DNA from: Aquabacterium sp. NJ1
GTDB taxonomy: Bacteria > Pseudomonadota > Gammaproteobacteria > Burkholderiales > Burkholderiaceae_C
DNA length: 64,000 nucleotides
NCBI RefSeq assembly: GCF_000768065.1
Contig: NZ_JRKM01000002.1
Location: 17,638 to 81,637 of the forward strand
Direction: 5' to 3'
A program made the position numbers and the translations under genes. Below are positions 8,837 through 16,618 of the stretch, in pieces (within the stretch, counting starts at the first letter, position 1; each line of letters starts with the position of its first letter). The notes under the pieces were generated by a model. The model saw nothing but the letters and a program-made list of their open reading frames with translations, was not told where the DNA came from and made no database searches.

Positions 8837-9646
8837 ATGTCCGACCTGACCGCGTTCGAGGGGCGCAAGCTGGAAAAGCTGCTTGGCATGGGCAGCGGCT
8901 ACGTGCTGAACTTTTCCGACCGCACCTACAGCGAATTCTTCATCGACTACCGCATTGACATCGACGCGGCCCAGTACCGCACGGGCGGCGACTCCAAGGC
9001 CAAGCGGATGCGCACCTTCTGGGCTGTCGCACCGAACCACACAGTCGGCCGCGTGCTGGAAGGCCTGATCGCCTACGGAATCGACGAGCGCTGTCTGGGT
9101 GATAGCAGCCACGAGCTGATCGACGCCTGCCGCGTGATCGCGCAGCGCTTGCTCGCCGATCAGCCGGTGGCCGAGCTGGACTCGCTGACGGCCAATTCCG
9201 ATGACCGCGACTTCGAGGTGGTTGCCGAGCACGTCCGCGAAGCCATCGAGAAGAACCAGCCCGAGGGCGCGCTGGATCGCCTGCACACGTTCGTCATCAA
9301 GTTCATCCGCATCGCCTGCGAGCCGCACGGCATCGAGGTGAACCGGGACAAGGCCCTGCACAGCATCTTCGGCGAGTACGTCAAGGCGCTACGTGAGGGT
9401 GGCCACCTTGAATCGCAGATGGCCGAGCGCATCCTAAAGTCCAGTATCTCAGTGCTGGAATCCTTCAATGATGTGCGAAACAACAAGAGCCTCGCTCACG
9501 ACAATCCTATCTTGAACTATGAAGAGAGCCTTCTGATCTTTAACCACGTTGCTGCGTCGATCCGATTCATCAAGGCTCTGGAGCTGAAGATCAAGGCGAA
9601 GGCTAATGCCAAATCGGCAACTTGGGATGATGACGTGCCGTTCTAG
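8837..9646 (+). CDS. abortive infection family protein (Abi C-terminal domain)
   Basis: A 269-aa protein starting 22 bases after the type ISP gene with a GGAGAGAAG ribosome site, so it is co-transcribed. The C-terminal ~80 residues (NDVRNNKSLAHDN, then YEESLLIFNHVAASIRFIKA) match the Abi_C-type domain of abortive infection proteins. The N-terminal half (LEKLLGMGSGYVLNFSDRTY) is also typical of proteins found beside restriction loci. The mechanism is not known from sequence. Together with the ISP enzyme it forms a phage-defence cassette. Confidence 0.8.
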   Translation: MSDLTAFEGRKLEKLLGMGSGYVLNFSDRTYSEFFIDYRIDIDAAQYRTGGDSKAKRMRTFWAVAPNHTVGRVLEGLIAYGIDERCLGDSSHELIDACRVIAQRLLADQPVAELDSLTANSDDRDFEVVAEHVREAIEKNQPEGALDRLHTFVIKFIRIACEPHGIEVNRDKALHSIFGEYVKALREGGHLESQMAERILKSSISVLESFNDVRNNKSLAHDNPILNYEESLLIFNHVAASIRFIKALELKIKAKANAKSATWDDDVPF

Positions 9647-9910
9647 TTATGGCTCGAAGTCAGAGTCTCGCTCTGGCTCGGCGCCTTCTTGCTCCGACTT
9701 CAACGTTGCCTTGAGAGCATTTGCCCAGGCATACACTTGGTCGATGTTGCCCGTGAATGAGTGGCTGAAAACCTTCACTGTTAATAGTCGGTCGGCTCCT
9801 TGCGTCACGATCACGTTTGCTCCGAGGATTTCCAGCTGGAAGGCTATGCCGTTGGCAATCTCAGCCAAATCTAGATCAGAGTACCTGGGAACTTGTTTGG
9901 AGTCATTCAT
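9647..9910 (-). CDS. 87-aa hypothetical protein
   Basis: Last gene of a minus-strand group that converges with the abortive-infection gene; the two stop codons abut. Its ATG (9908-9910) overlaps the end of the upstream gene by a few bases, so it is translationally coupled. The product is acidic at the C-terminus with one predicted alpha/beta core and no signal peptide. Not recognised. Confidence 0.55.
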   Translation of the reverse strand: MNDSKQVPRYSDLDLAEIANGIAFQLEILGANVIVTQGADRLLTVKVFSHSFTGNIDQVYAWANALKATLKSEQEGAEPERDSDFEP

Positions 9911-10364
9911 GGTCGGGGTAGTTGGTGATGAGCACGCATGCGGTTCGCCTGGAACCTGTCTTTATGAGGTCTGAGTACTTGGCAGTTTTTCTGGGGAGTA
10001 GAGCAACTGATCGTTCTTCCTGAGTTGTCTCCAATTGATTGCCTTGGAGTGACTCTTGCCCTCTTACGGTGATGTCTTGTCGCCTGGCGAGCGATGCCAT
10101 GGCATGCATGTTCGCCATCTTTGTGAGAGCGTCCGTGGTGATGGAACCGCTGGCACAGCCGATTGCGGTATCGGGCGAGACATCAGGCAACTCTGACGCG
10201 GTGTCCGCCGCGAGGCGCCAATCAATCGGCTTCATTCTCAGGCTGCTGGCCAAGGCCTGCAGATCCGAAGCCTCCACCAAGCTTGACGCCTCATCTGAGG
10301 AGATCTGCTGAGATGCCGTGAGCCCAGCGATCAGCAGCCCAATGAGGGTAGCTGCAGGCGTCAA
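9903..10364 (-). CDS. exported hypothetical protein, 153 aa
   Basis: The likely start is a TTG overlapping the TGA of the upstream lipoprotein gene (TTGA), preceded by GAGAGCGG. The N-terminus (TPAATLIGLLIAGLTASQ) looks like a signal peptide. The middle is an Ala/Ser-rich acidic region. It sits in the LPP20-like operon controlled by the operator at 11095. No family recognised. Confidence 0.5.
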   Translation of the reverse strand: MTPAATLIGLLIAGLTASQQISSDEASSLVEASDLQALASSLRMKPIDWRLAADTASELPDVSPDTAIGCASGSITTDALTKMANMHAMASLARRQDITVRGQESLQGNQLETTQEERSVALLPRKTAKYSDLIKTGSRRTACVLITNYPDHE

Positions 10365-11056
10365 TTGCCGCTCTCTGCTGCGCTGGAGGCTGTTGCTGGT
10401 ACCGATGCCGTCAGAGTGGCCGTTTGGGCTTCCCTGGCCTCTTTGGCGCGTTGCGCCTGGCGCTCAGACACTCGGCGCTCCAAGTCGCTGAAGGCGGCTG
10501 CGATCTTGGCGTCATGCGCTTGTGCTTTTTGCTGCTGCAGTACGCGATTGAATTCGGTGTAAGGCAGCTTGACCAGCACGAAGGTGTTGAATTCCCCACC
10601 GATGGACTTGACGTCTTGCTTGATGGTTTCCAGACCCACTACGGGGACTTGTGTGACCAGCTTGTCAATTAGCTCGGTGTATTGCTGTGTCAGTGCCCCG
10701 CCCTGCTCTTGGTTGTAGCTGCGCTCGCTGCCAGACAGCTCTTGGTTGTAGAGCTTGGCCAGGCCGAACTCGCCATCCAGCATGGCCTTGCGCATGGATG
10801 TACGCAGATCGCTGGACTTGCCAATACCCACTGCGTAAACGCCAGAGGCATCGGGGATGGGGGCTTGAAGCGCCCACCTCGGGACTTGTTCAAGCAGTGC
10901 CTCGTTCTGCGTCTGTTTTTTCGCGGCAAGATCCGCCGAGGCCTGGCTCCGTACCTCTTCGGCTTTGGCCCTGTCACGGGCTACTTGCTCCATCGTCGGA
11001 GACGATGCGCATGCGGACATAAGCAGGGGGATGGATAGCAAGGCAGCACGTTTCAT
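10361..11056 (-). CDS. LPP20-like lipoprotein
   Basis: 231 aa. The ATG at 11056 follows AGGAGAG. The N-terminus is a lipoprotein signal with lipobox LMSAC. The central part (VPRWALQAPIPDASGVYAVG, then SSDLRTSMRKAMLDGEFGLA) is the LPP20 pattern (P.W, V.A.G.G, A...A). The C-terminal third is a charged helix with a QRAKEAREAQ run. LPP20/FlgP-like lipoproteins are outer-membrane associated and often occur with FlgT- and CsgG-like partners, as here. First gene behind the promoter at 11090-11118. Confidence 0.75.
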   Translation of the reverse strand: MKRAALLSIPLLMSACASSPTMEQVARDRAKAEEVRSQASADLAAKKQTQNEALLEQVPRWALQAPIPDASGVYAVGIGKSSDLRTSMRKAMLDGEFGLAKLYNQELSGSERSYNQEQGGALTQQYTELIDKLVTQVPVVGLETIKQDVKSIGGEFNTFVLVKLPYTEFNRVLQQQKAQAHDAKIAAAFSDLERRVSERQAQRAKEAREAQTATLTASVPATASSAAESGN

Positions 11057-11089
11057 GAGGCTCTCCTGGACATGGGTTGCGTTCCGCGC

Positions 11090-11118
11090 AGTTTGGTGCA
11101 CAGGTGCACCGGAATCAA
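11090..11118 (-). promoter_or_regulatory. operator promoter for the LPP20-like operon
   Basis: On the minus strand, -35 TTGATT (11113-11118) and -10 CAAACT (11090-11095) are 17 bp apart. The spacer is almost filled by the perfect palindrome GGTGCACAGGTGCACC (11095-11110, plus-strand reading). It lies 34 bp upstream of the lipoprotein ATG. Confidence 0.65.
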
Positions 11119-11181
11119 CAGCCCGGTATCACTTACCCCCATTTTCTGTGGATAACGACCGGGCTTGAGTGCTGAAAGTTG

Positions 11182-11247
11182 TTCGCTGACAACCCTTTAG
11201 ACTGGGTTGCCCGATTTTTAAGCAACCCTTGCTGAAAGTCAGCGAAG
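11182..11247. repeat. nested inverted repeats at the end of the S49 peptidase gene
   Basis: The outer arms TTCGCTGAC (11182-11190) and GTCAGCGAA (11239-11247) enclose an inner hairpin GGGTTGC/GCAACCC (11204-11210, 11222-11228). No U-run follows in either direction, so a terminator role is uncertain. The outer right arm overlaps the stop region of the peptidase gene. Confidence 0.4.
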
Positions 11248-12300
11248 AGTGACGCTGGACTCCGCTGTCGGGTTTGGTGCTGACATCACACTGCGGATCA
11301 GCTGGGTGATCCACGAGGCTGCGTGCAGGCCTTCAAAGCCGTCAGAGCCAGGCCCAAAGTCGTGAGCGGGAAGCTTCCATTTGCGCTCGATCACGTCATC
11401 AATCGTGCCCAGCTCATCAATGACGCCAAGTGCCAGTGCCTCGTTGCCGCCCCATGCTTCACCAGTGGCGTATTGAACACCGGGCTTGAGCGTCTTGCGG
11501 AGGGAGCGAAGCTCGTCGCTGAACTCCTTGCCCATTGTGTTGACCAGCTGCTGGGCTTTGTCGTTTGCCTGGTCCGTCATCGGAAGGTAGGGGTTGAGCA
11601 TGGCTTTCAGCGGACCTGAGGCGTACACGCGTTGGGCCACGTCCACCTTCTCCAGTGCCTTGTGAAAGTCCCAGGTGGCCATGACGGCGCCAATCGATCC
11701 GACCAGTGAGTACTTGCCTGCGTAGATTCGATCCGTGTGCATCGCGATCATGTACGCAGCTGACATGCCCCCGTTACCGATCACTGACACGATGGGCTTG
11801 GGATGCTGCTTTTTCAATGTCGCTATGGCATTGGTGATCCGTTCCGACTCGACAGGGGCTCCACCGCTGCTGTCGATTGCCAGGACCACGGCCTTGATCT
11901 TGTCGGACTCGAATGCAGCCTTTAGCGCGGGGATAACCTGCGCCGCAGATGCGGTGCGTGAGCCAGGCGCGATATCGCCTTCAATTCGCACCACACCTAC
12001 TGCGTCTGCAGGAGTGAACCACCGGCTCCCATTCATGTAGATCAGGCCACAGAGGTAGACCAGGAATGGCAGGCCGAAAATCATGAAGTAGATGCTGGCC
12101 TTGAGGATTCGAGATCTGCGCTCGGCTCCTCGGTCACGCAAGAGCGCGGCGACCAGGCCTTGGAGTGTCGTCTGGAGATCTGCGCCCGAAGAGGCGTGTG
12201 CCCCAACGGCCAATTCCACCGGATCTGTATCCCTCTGTCGGCGAAACAGTCGTGACCAGATGGACGTGCGCGGCTCTTGTGTGTCGGTTGGCTGGGTCAT
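11239..12300 (-). CDS. S49 family (SppA/SohB-like) membrane peptidase
   Basis: 353 aa; ATG at 12300 with GAGG upstream. A cytoplasmic N-terminus of about 65 residues is followed by one membrane helix (about 69-88) and an S49 peptidase domain. The likely nucleophile is Ser180 in GNGGMSAAYM; a lysine in YASGPLKAM (about residue 230) is the candidate general base. S49 enzymes cleave signal peptides and membrane proteins in the periplasm or membrane. It lies between the LPP20-like and CsgG-like operons, suggesting a role in processing exported proteins of this cluster (inference). Confidence 0.85.
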   Translation of the reverse strand: MTQPTDTQEPRTSIWSRLFRRQRDTDPVELAVGAHASSGADLQTTLQGLVAALLRDRGAERRSRILKASIYFMIFGLPFLVYLCGLIYMNGSRWFTPADAVGVVRIEGDIAPGSRTASAAQVIPALKAAFESDKIKAVVLAIDSSGGAPVESERITNAIATLKKQHPKPIVSVIGNGGMSAAYMIAMHTDRIYAGKYSLVGSIGAVMATWDFHKALEKVDVAQRVYASGPLKAMLNPYLPMTDQANDKAQQLVNTMGKEFSDELRSLRKTLKPGVQYATGEAWGGNEALALGVIDELGTIDDVIERKWKLPAHDFGPGSDGFEGLHAASWITQLIRSVMSAPNPTAESSVTLR

Positions 12301-12333
12301 GTTGCACCTCGAAGGATGGAATGAATGAAGGAT

Positions 12334-12354
12334 GGGCAGATCGATGATCTGCCC
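12334..12354. promoter_or_regulatory. 21-bp inverted repeat upstream of the S49 peptidase gene
   Basis: GGGCAGATC and GATCTGCCC flank GAT. The element lies 34-54 bp before the peptidase ATG on the minus strand, where an operator or leader hairpin would sit. There is no U-run. The rest of 12355-12499 shows no gene. Confidence 0.4.
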
Positions 12355-12499
12355 TGCTTCCAACTTCTGACTTCCGACCTTCCAGGGTGACGACGCCCAA
12401 ACTGCGGTGCGCTACCAAAGCCCACCGCTGGATATTGCCCCTGGGAACTATTTTGGCACTCTCATAAAAGAGGTGGAAATGCCCATTACTTACAAGGTA

Positions 12500-12790
12500 T
12501 CAGTGCTTTTGCCGCTTGACCATCCAACCAGGTGTATTCGAGCCTGGTCGAGTGAAGATCAGGCGGTAGGCAGAAAAAGCGAAGAAAATCATTGCCCCTA
12601 CTCGCAGCATTAAAGCACCTAAGGCTAAGCCGAAGAACATCGCATCGTGAGGCGCATTGCCCGAGGCATTCAGGTCGTGCGTGATGCCCGCGCCAAGCAG
12701 GTAGGCCAACGACGGGGTCAGGAGAAGCGTCACGAAGGCCGTGACTGACCAGCTGGCAAGTGGAGCGATGGCCGGTGAAGTAGTTTTCAT
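12500..12790 (-). CDS. 96-aa membrane protein
   Basis: Two hydrophobic segments (about residues 15-35 and 50-80) predict an integral inner-membrane protein. The ATG overlaps the TGA of the upstream gene, indicating coupling in the CsgG-like operon. Family not recognised. Confidence 0.6.
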   Translation of the reverse strand: MKTTSPAIAPLASWSVTAFVTLLLTPSLAYLLGAGITHDLNASGNAPHDAMFFGLALGALMLRVGAMIFFAFSAYRLIFTRPGSNTPGWMVKRQKH

Positions 12791-13155
12791 GATCTCGTTC
12801 CCGCCTGGGGGGGCGTTACTCTGAACTTCTTGTTGGCATAGAGATTGACAAGTAGCTTGTCGATGCCGAACCCTACAAAGGCGCCGACGATGATGAGAGT
12901 AAAGCCGATCAGGCCTGCGCTGAGAGGAACGGCAGAGCCCTCATAGGCCATGGCAGCGAACTGCTCATACGGCACGTACGTCTGCGTGCCATTTGAAGCT
13001 TCTACCTTGTAGTCCCCTGTCATGAAGTCCCTGCTGACCCGACCTTCGAGTACCTCCCCACCCTTTGTATAGAAGTGGGCATGTTCAACGACTTGGAGGC
13101 GCGACGCGGTGATGAACGCGCAAAGAATGATGATGATCATGGCTAAGAAGCGCAT
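12787..13155 (-). CDS. 122-aa membrane protein
   Basis: Begins with a signal-anchor (MRFLAMIIIILCAFITASRL), has a hydrophilic middle of about 55 residues (YTKGGEVLEGRVSRDF) and a second membrane helix (about 78-100). The ribosome site is AAGGGGA. Third gene of the CsgG-like operon. No family recognised. Confidence 0.6.
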   Translation of the reverse strand: MRFLAMIIIILCAFITASRLQVVEHAHFYTKGGEVLEGRVSRDFMTGDYKVEASNGTQTYVPYEQFAAMAYEGSAVPLSAGLIGFTLIIVGAFVGFGIDKLLVNLYANKKFRVTPPQAGTRS

Positions 13156-13185
13156 GGCATTGGTCCCCTTAATCTGGTCACTTTC

Positions 13186-13614
13186 TCAACGGCGCAGCAG
13201 TTTGGCCCTGAACGGTTCATGCCGCTTCTTGGCTTCTCGCATTGCCAACATGGCCTGAGCGGCCAGCATCCGGTCCACATGGGTTTGAACTTTTGTGACC
13301 CAGAAGAACGAACCAAATAGCAAGACAGCAAGAGAGGTGCTGAACAGGTATGCGATCATCTTGGCGTACTCGGTCTTGTTTCTGCTCAATAGCTCAACCT
13401 TACTTGTCAGGTACTTTTGCATCGCAGCTTGTGTGGCCGATACTTGCTTGCTGGACTCAATTTCCACCAACTTTGCCTGAGCATCTAGCGTGTCGTGAAG
13501 ATAACGCTCGTAGTTCTCAACAAATAGGTATGCCGAGGCCAGAATTCCGGCAAGCCCGAAAATCGCGAGGAACTTCCATAGGCTGTCTGTTGGGATTTGA
13601 AGCTTCTCCAGCAT
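13186..13614 (-). CDS. 142-aa membrane protein with internal coiled coil
   Basis: Two membrane helices (about 13-31 and 84-105) flank a hydrophilic helical segment (DTLDAQAKLVEIESSKQ). The C-terminus is strongly basic (EAKKRHEPFRAKLLRR). AGGGA lies upstream of the ATG. It follows the CsgG-like gene by about 90 bp in the same direction. Confidence 0.55.
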   Translation of the reverse strand: MLEKLQIPTDSLWKFLAIFGLAGILASAYLFVENYERYLHDTLDAQAKLVEIESSKQVSATQAAMQKYLTSKVELLSRNKTEYAKMIAYLFSTSLAVLLFGSFFWVTKVQTHVDRMLAAQAMLAMREAKKRHEPFRAKLLRR

Positions 13615-13706
13615 GCAGGTTCATCCCTTTTGATGGCGCTTGTAGCTTGGTCAGCTGACTACCGACCGTGGGGCAAAGCTAAACATTCGGACTTAACCCC
13701 GAAGAT

Positions 13707-14504
13707 TCACTTCTTCGCGTCGGCAACCGTTGGCATCACCATCTGCACGTCCGTCACGCCCTTTGCTGACACCACGGTCTTCGACGTGTATGACGCCACC
13801 CGAGTCAAGACGTCACGTACTACGTCTTCCATCGGCGTTCCCTTGATGGACGACATGCCACCCAGCGCGCCCATGCCAGGACCGAAGGCAGCGGCGCCCC
13901 AGCTGGTGCTCGACGTTTCGTTGTTGCCGGTGAAAGTTTTGGCTTCCATCACCTTGGCCTTGCTGACGTCAATCACCTTGATATCCATGCCCAGTTCGGC
14001 CTGGCGTGTCGTTGTGGAAATGGATCCCAGAATGGGAATGAAGCCGCCCGCGAATTGCTTCTTCTCGGTGCTCATCGAGATGGAGGTGATGGCCCCGGTG
14101 ATCATGTACTCGGCCTGCTGGACTTCGACGGTCTTCCCAACCAGCGCCATTTCCTTCTTCAGCTCCTCCAGCGCTTCGCGCTCCTGGATCTCGAAGCACC
14201 CAGTTTCTTTGAGGACAGTGGTCAGCATTGCTGTCATGCCATCGCCAATGCCAGGGAACGTGGACGAAGAGCTGCCCGAGGCCAGCTGTGCCAGCGCCAT
14301 GAGGCCGCTTGCCCGAGGGTCTTGTGTAGGAGCTTGGCAGGACGACGACTTGCATGTCACCTGGCCAACCATGACCGTGGCCACAGGCTTGCTGCACTTG
14401 GGCAGCGCGTAGTCCTTCTCGTTTGTGACGGTGGTCGATTCAGCGGCAAAAGAAGCTGCAGCGAAGCACGCCAGTGCGCATGCAGTGATGGTGCGGATTT
14501 GCAT
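13707..14504 (-). CDS. CsgG/HfaB-like envelope protein
   Basis: 265-266 aa; ATG at 14504 with GAGGG. A signal peptide (ending ASFAA) precedes a CsgG-like fold: VATVMVGQV near the start, GDGMTAMLTTVLKETGCFEI, EREALEELKKE and a core ending AEYMITGAITSIS, then a Gly-rich segment. CsgG proteins form outer-membrane export channels for curli subunits, but many homologues have other roles, and no lipobox is obvious here. Promoter with operator at 14585-14613. The three membrane proteins downstream are probably co-transcribed. Confidence 0.75.
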   Translation of the reverse strand: MQIRTITACALACFAAASFAAESTTVTNEKDYALPKCSKPVATVMVGQVTCKSSSCQAPTQDPRASGLMALAQLASGSSSSTFPGIGDGMTAMLTTVLKETGCFEIQEREALEELKKEMALVGKTVEVQQAEYMITGAITSISMSTEKKQFAGGFIPILGSISTTTRQAELGMDIKVIDVSKAKVMEAKTFTGNNETSSTSWGAAAFGPGMGALGGMSSIKGTPMEDVVRDVLTRVASYTSKTVVSAKGVTDVQMVMPTVADAKK

Positions 14505-14584
14505 GGATTCCCTCTTTGGTACGTCGTTCGTCAATGCGCCTCAAGTTGGCGCGATAGGCGTAATTCTGCCCCGTTCCGGGGTGA

Positions 14585-14613
14585 ATGGTAGGTGCACTGG
14601 TGCACCGAGTCAA
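14585..14613 (-). promoter_or_regulatory. operator promoter for the CsgG-like operon
   Basis: Minus-strand -35 TTGACT (14608-14613) and -10 TACCAT (14585-14590) with a 17-bp spacer that contains the perfect palindrome GGTGCACTGGTGCACC (14591-14606). The -35 starts 2 bp after the stop codon of the small regulator gene at 14616. This is the cleanest of the operator promoters. Confidence 0.7.
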
Positions 14614-14615
14614 GA

Positions 14616-14861
14616 TTATGTGCCCTTGTGCCCGAATACCTTCTCCGCATGCTTAAGGTAGGCCGGATCGAGCGGCCTCCAACGCATGGATTCAGGATCA
14701 GCCAGCCAGGCCTTGAACGCTGAAAGGCTGATCGGCCTTAGCTGCCCTTCATTGAATGCCTCCAGCGCCTTCGACTGTGAAAGGCCTGAGCCTTCGACCA
14801 GCGTGCGAAGCCGCGCATTGGTCGAGGTGTTAGCGGGGGGCTTTTTCGAGTCTTTGGTCAT
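14616..14861 (-). CDS. small regulator-like protein, copy 3
   Basis: 81 aa; ATG at 14861 with a weak GGGA site. Shares STNARLRTLVEGSGLSQ with copy 2 (one substitution) and FKAWL, RPL and HAEKVF with copy 1. The likely helix-turn-helix is in the first half. Its gene ends immediately upstream of an operator promoter, as for both other copies. A repressor of the GGTGCAC-N2-GTGCACC sites is the obvious hypothesis but is not shown. Confidence 0.75.
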   Translation of the reverse strand: MTKDSKKPPANTSTNARLRTLVEGSGLSQSKALEAFNEGQLRPISLSAFKAWLADPESMRWRPLDPAYLKHAEKVFGHKGT

Positions 14862-14931
14862 TCCCGAATAATACCCAGTAGGGATCCCCGGCTTGATTCG
14901 AGTCAGGTAGCTCTGCGAAGCATCTCGACGC

Positions 14932-15351
14932 TCAATCCCTAAATCGTCCGATTCTGAGCGTTGTGATCGCCGCAAGTGCGGCACCAGCTGCTGGCTGCAA
15001 AGCAGCTGCCCAGCCAGCGATACCGTTTGGAGCATCGCCGCCGTAGAGCATGGCCACCTCCACCGGAACCGTCATGACAAGCACCGATGCAATGCGCTTG
15101 AGTGGATGTGACGGCAGCAAGCTGCAAGGAAGAACAAACGCGAAGGTGCCAGCGCACCCGACCATGAAGGCGACGCCGTGCCCGACTGCATGAGATGTAC
15201 TTTTGCCAAAAGCCTCTTGCAAGTCCTGCAGAAGAGGTGCGGATGCGTCGATTGCAAGGAACGTCAGCTTGTCCCCCACTACCTTGGCAAAGTACTCCAT
15301 GAACGCTACAGCAAGTAGAAGGCTGTAGCCGAATGTCATCCTCCAGCTCAT
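14932..15351 (-). CDS. polytopic membrane protein, about 139 aa
   Basis: Several hydrophobic segments (FGYSLLLAVAFMEYF, VAFMVGCAGTFAFVLPC, IASVLVMTVPVEVAML and an Ala-rich C-terminal helix) predict about four membrane spans. Start uncertain: ATG at 15351 is used here; a GTG at 15393 would add 14 residues. No family recognised. Confidence 0.5.
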   Translation of the reverse strand: MSWRMTFGYSLLLAVAFMEYFAKVVGDKLTFLAIDASAPLLQDLQEAFGKSTSHAVGHGVAFMVGCAGTFAFVLPCSLLPSHPLKRIASVLVMTVPVEVAMLYGGDAPNGIAGWAAALQPAAGAALAAITTLRIGRFRD

Positions 15352-15431
15352 CGTCCAATTTCCGAGAGGGTTAGTGGCGGCGTACAGCCTCACCGAGTTG
15401 CACTAAGGTATAGATGAGATTGGCATACTCA

Positions 15432-15833
15432 CTAAAATCGAATGCCTAATGCTTTCGATACCAAGTCTCTTGTTGATTGATCTTGCAAAAGCAAGCTACC
15501 AGACGGCTGGTCGGACTTCATCGGGTCGCCGCTGGCCAATATCAGCCACTGCTGCCCCTTTTGAATGGCAAGACCGCATGATGAGTTCGATGTGTAGACA
15601 GGAACGAGTTCCCCTACGTGCATGGAGCCTTTGATCACCTGATGCACTCGCATCATCGCTGGTACTTGTTGACCACTTCCGCTCCTGCCATTCGATGCGG
15701 ACTCAGCCCGCCCAATGAAGACCGATTGCTCTTGGTTGACATGCTCGCCCAATCCAATGTCTTCATACTTACAGCCCCAAGAAGGCAGCGTCAGCGCAAG
15801 CAGAGCGATCCCAACGTATAACGCGGACTTCAC
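15432..15833 (-). CDS. secreted NTR/TIMP-like protein
   Basis: 133 aa; GTG start with GGGAGG 4 bases upstream, immediately after the stop of the preceding gene. A signal peptide ends in LPSWGCKY; Cys21 could be a lipidation site or a disulfide cysteine. The pattern SVFIGRAE, VHQVIKGSMHVGE, VYTSNSSCG and WLILASG resembles the netrin/TIMP-like beta-barrel fold found in secreted bacterial proteins. Function unknown. Confidence 0.6.
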   Translation of the reverse strand: MKSALYVGIALLALTLPSWGCKYEDIGLGEHVNQEQSVFIGRAESASNGRSGSGQQVPAMMRVHQVIKGSMHVGELVPVYTSNSSCGLAIQKGQQWLILASGDPMKSDQPSGSLLLQDQSTRDLVSKALGIRF

Positions 15834-15834
15834 A

Positions 15835-16032
15835 CTACCTCCCGCTGTCGACCGTTGTCGGCTTCGCTTGAGCTTGTTGGTCAGGCGATTGCCTCCAAGC
15901 TAAAGCATTGATCTTTGCATCAACCTTGTCCGCCCAATTGAAGTACAGGCTGTTGAAAAAGAGGACGGCGAAAGTAAATGCCACCGCAGCCATTGCCTGC
16001 AGCGTCAGGGTGATCAGCTTCTTGACGCTCAC
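15835..16032 (-). CDS. 65-aa single-pass membrane protein
   Basis: GTG start preceded by GGGAGT. One hydrophobic helix (about residues 8-30) and a short hydrophilic tail. Directly upstream of the NTR-like gene with no gap, so the two are coupled. Confidence 0.5.
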   Translation of the reverse strand: MSVKKLITLTLQAMAAVAFTFAVLFFNSLYFNWADKVDAKINALAWRQSPDQQAQAKPTTVDSGR

Positions 16033-16068
16033 GATTCGCCACTCCCGATTGAATTAATTAGAAGCCTA

Positions 16069-16407
16069 TTATCTCTGCTTGACATAGGCCTCATGCCGCC
16101 GACGCCACAGCATAGCGATTGCTGTCATGCGGTCGAGCCCTTCTCCCAGGATCAATACGTCCGAGTCATTTTCTTCGTCGTAAGGGGCATTCACATCTGC
16201 GCGCCACTTGCCTCGCGAGTCACGCTCGAAGCTGCCGACGCAATCCCATCCACTCGGGGTTACTTGCGTCACCGGACATCTGCGCTGCAGGAAGCCAGGC
16301 GCGTCTCGTGATGGGTAATTCGGATTGAGTTCGATGAAGAAGACTCCGTCGTCCAGCAGAACCTCAGATGTGGGCATGCCACCATCCTTGCTATGACTTG
16401 TTCCCAT
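16069..16407 (-). CDS. 112-aa hypothetical protein
   Basis: ATG at 16407 with GAGGAAAG. Aromatic and charged, with motifs FFIELNPNYPSRDAPGF and DSDVLILGEGLDRMTAIAM; no signal peptide. The promoter at 16471-16500 carries the same operator as the envelope genes, so it heads a regulon operon that probably continues into the NTR-like gene. Not recognised. Confidence 0.6.
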   Translation of the reverse strand: MGTSHSKDGGMPTSEVLLDDGVFFIELNPNYPSRDAPGFLQRRCPVTQVTPSGWDCVGSFERDSRGKWRADVNAPYDEENDSDVLILGEGLDRMTAIAMLWRRRHEAYVKQR

Positions 16408-16470
16408 GGGCTTTCCTCGCCTTCGGTTGCTAGGCAATCCTACCGCGATAGATGCGGTAGGTTTCTCCGT

Positions 16471-16500
16471 ATTGTGGTGCACAGGTGCACCGACGGTCAA
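16471..16500 (-). promoter_or_regulatory. operator promoter upstream of the gene at 16407
   Basis: Minus-strand -35 TTGACC (16495-16500) and -10 CACAAT (16471-16476), 18 bp apart, with the perfect palindrome GGTGCACAGGTGCACC at 16476-16491, identical to the site at 11095. Confidence 0.65.
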
Positions 16501-16618
16501 GCTCCCTGAAATTGCGGGCGCCGGGAGAGAGGTGGGGTGGGTATTAAAGTTCGTCGAAAGCACCATTGAGGGCTCCTCTTAGCGCCATCTAGACGAACTT
16601 TTCGCTTTTGGTCTTTCG

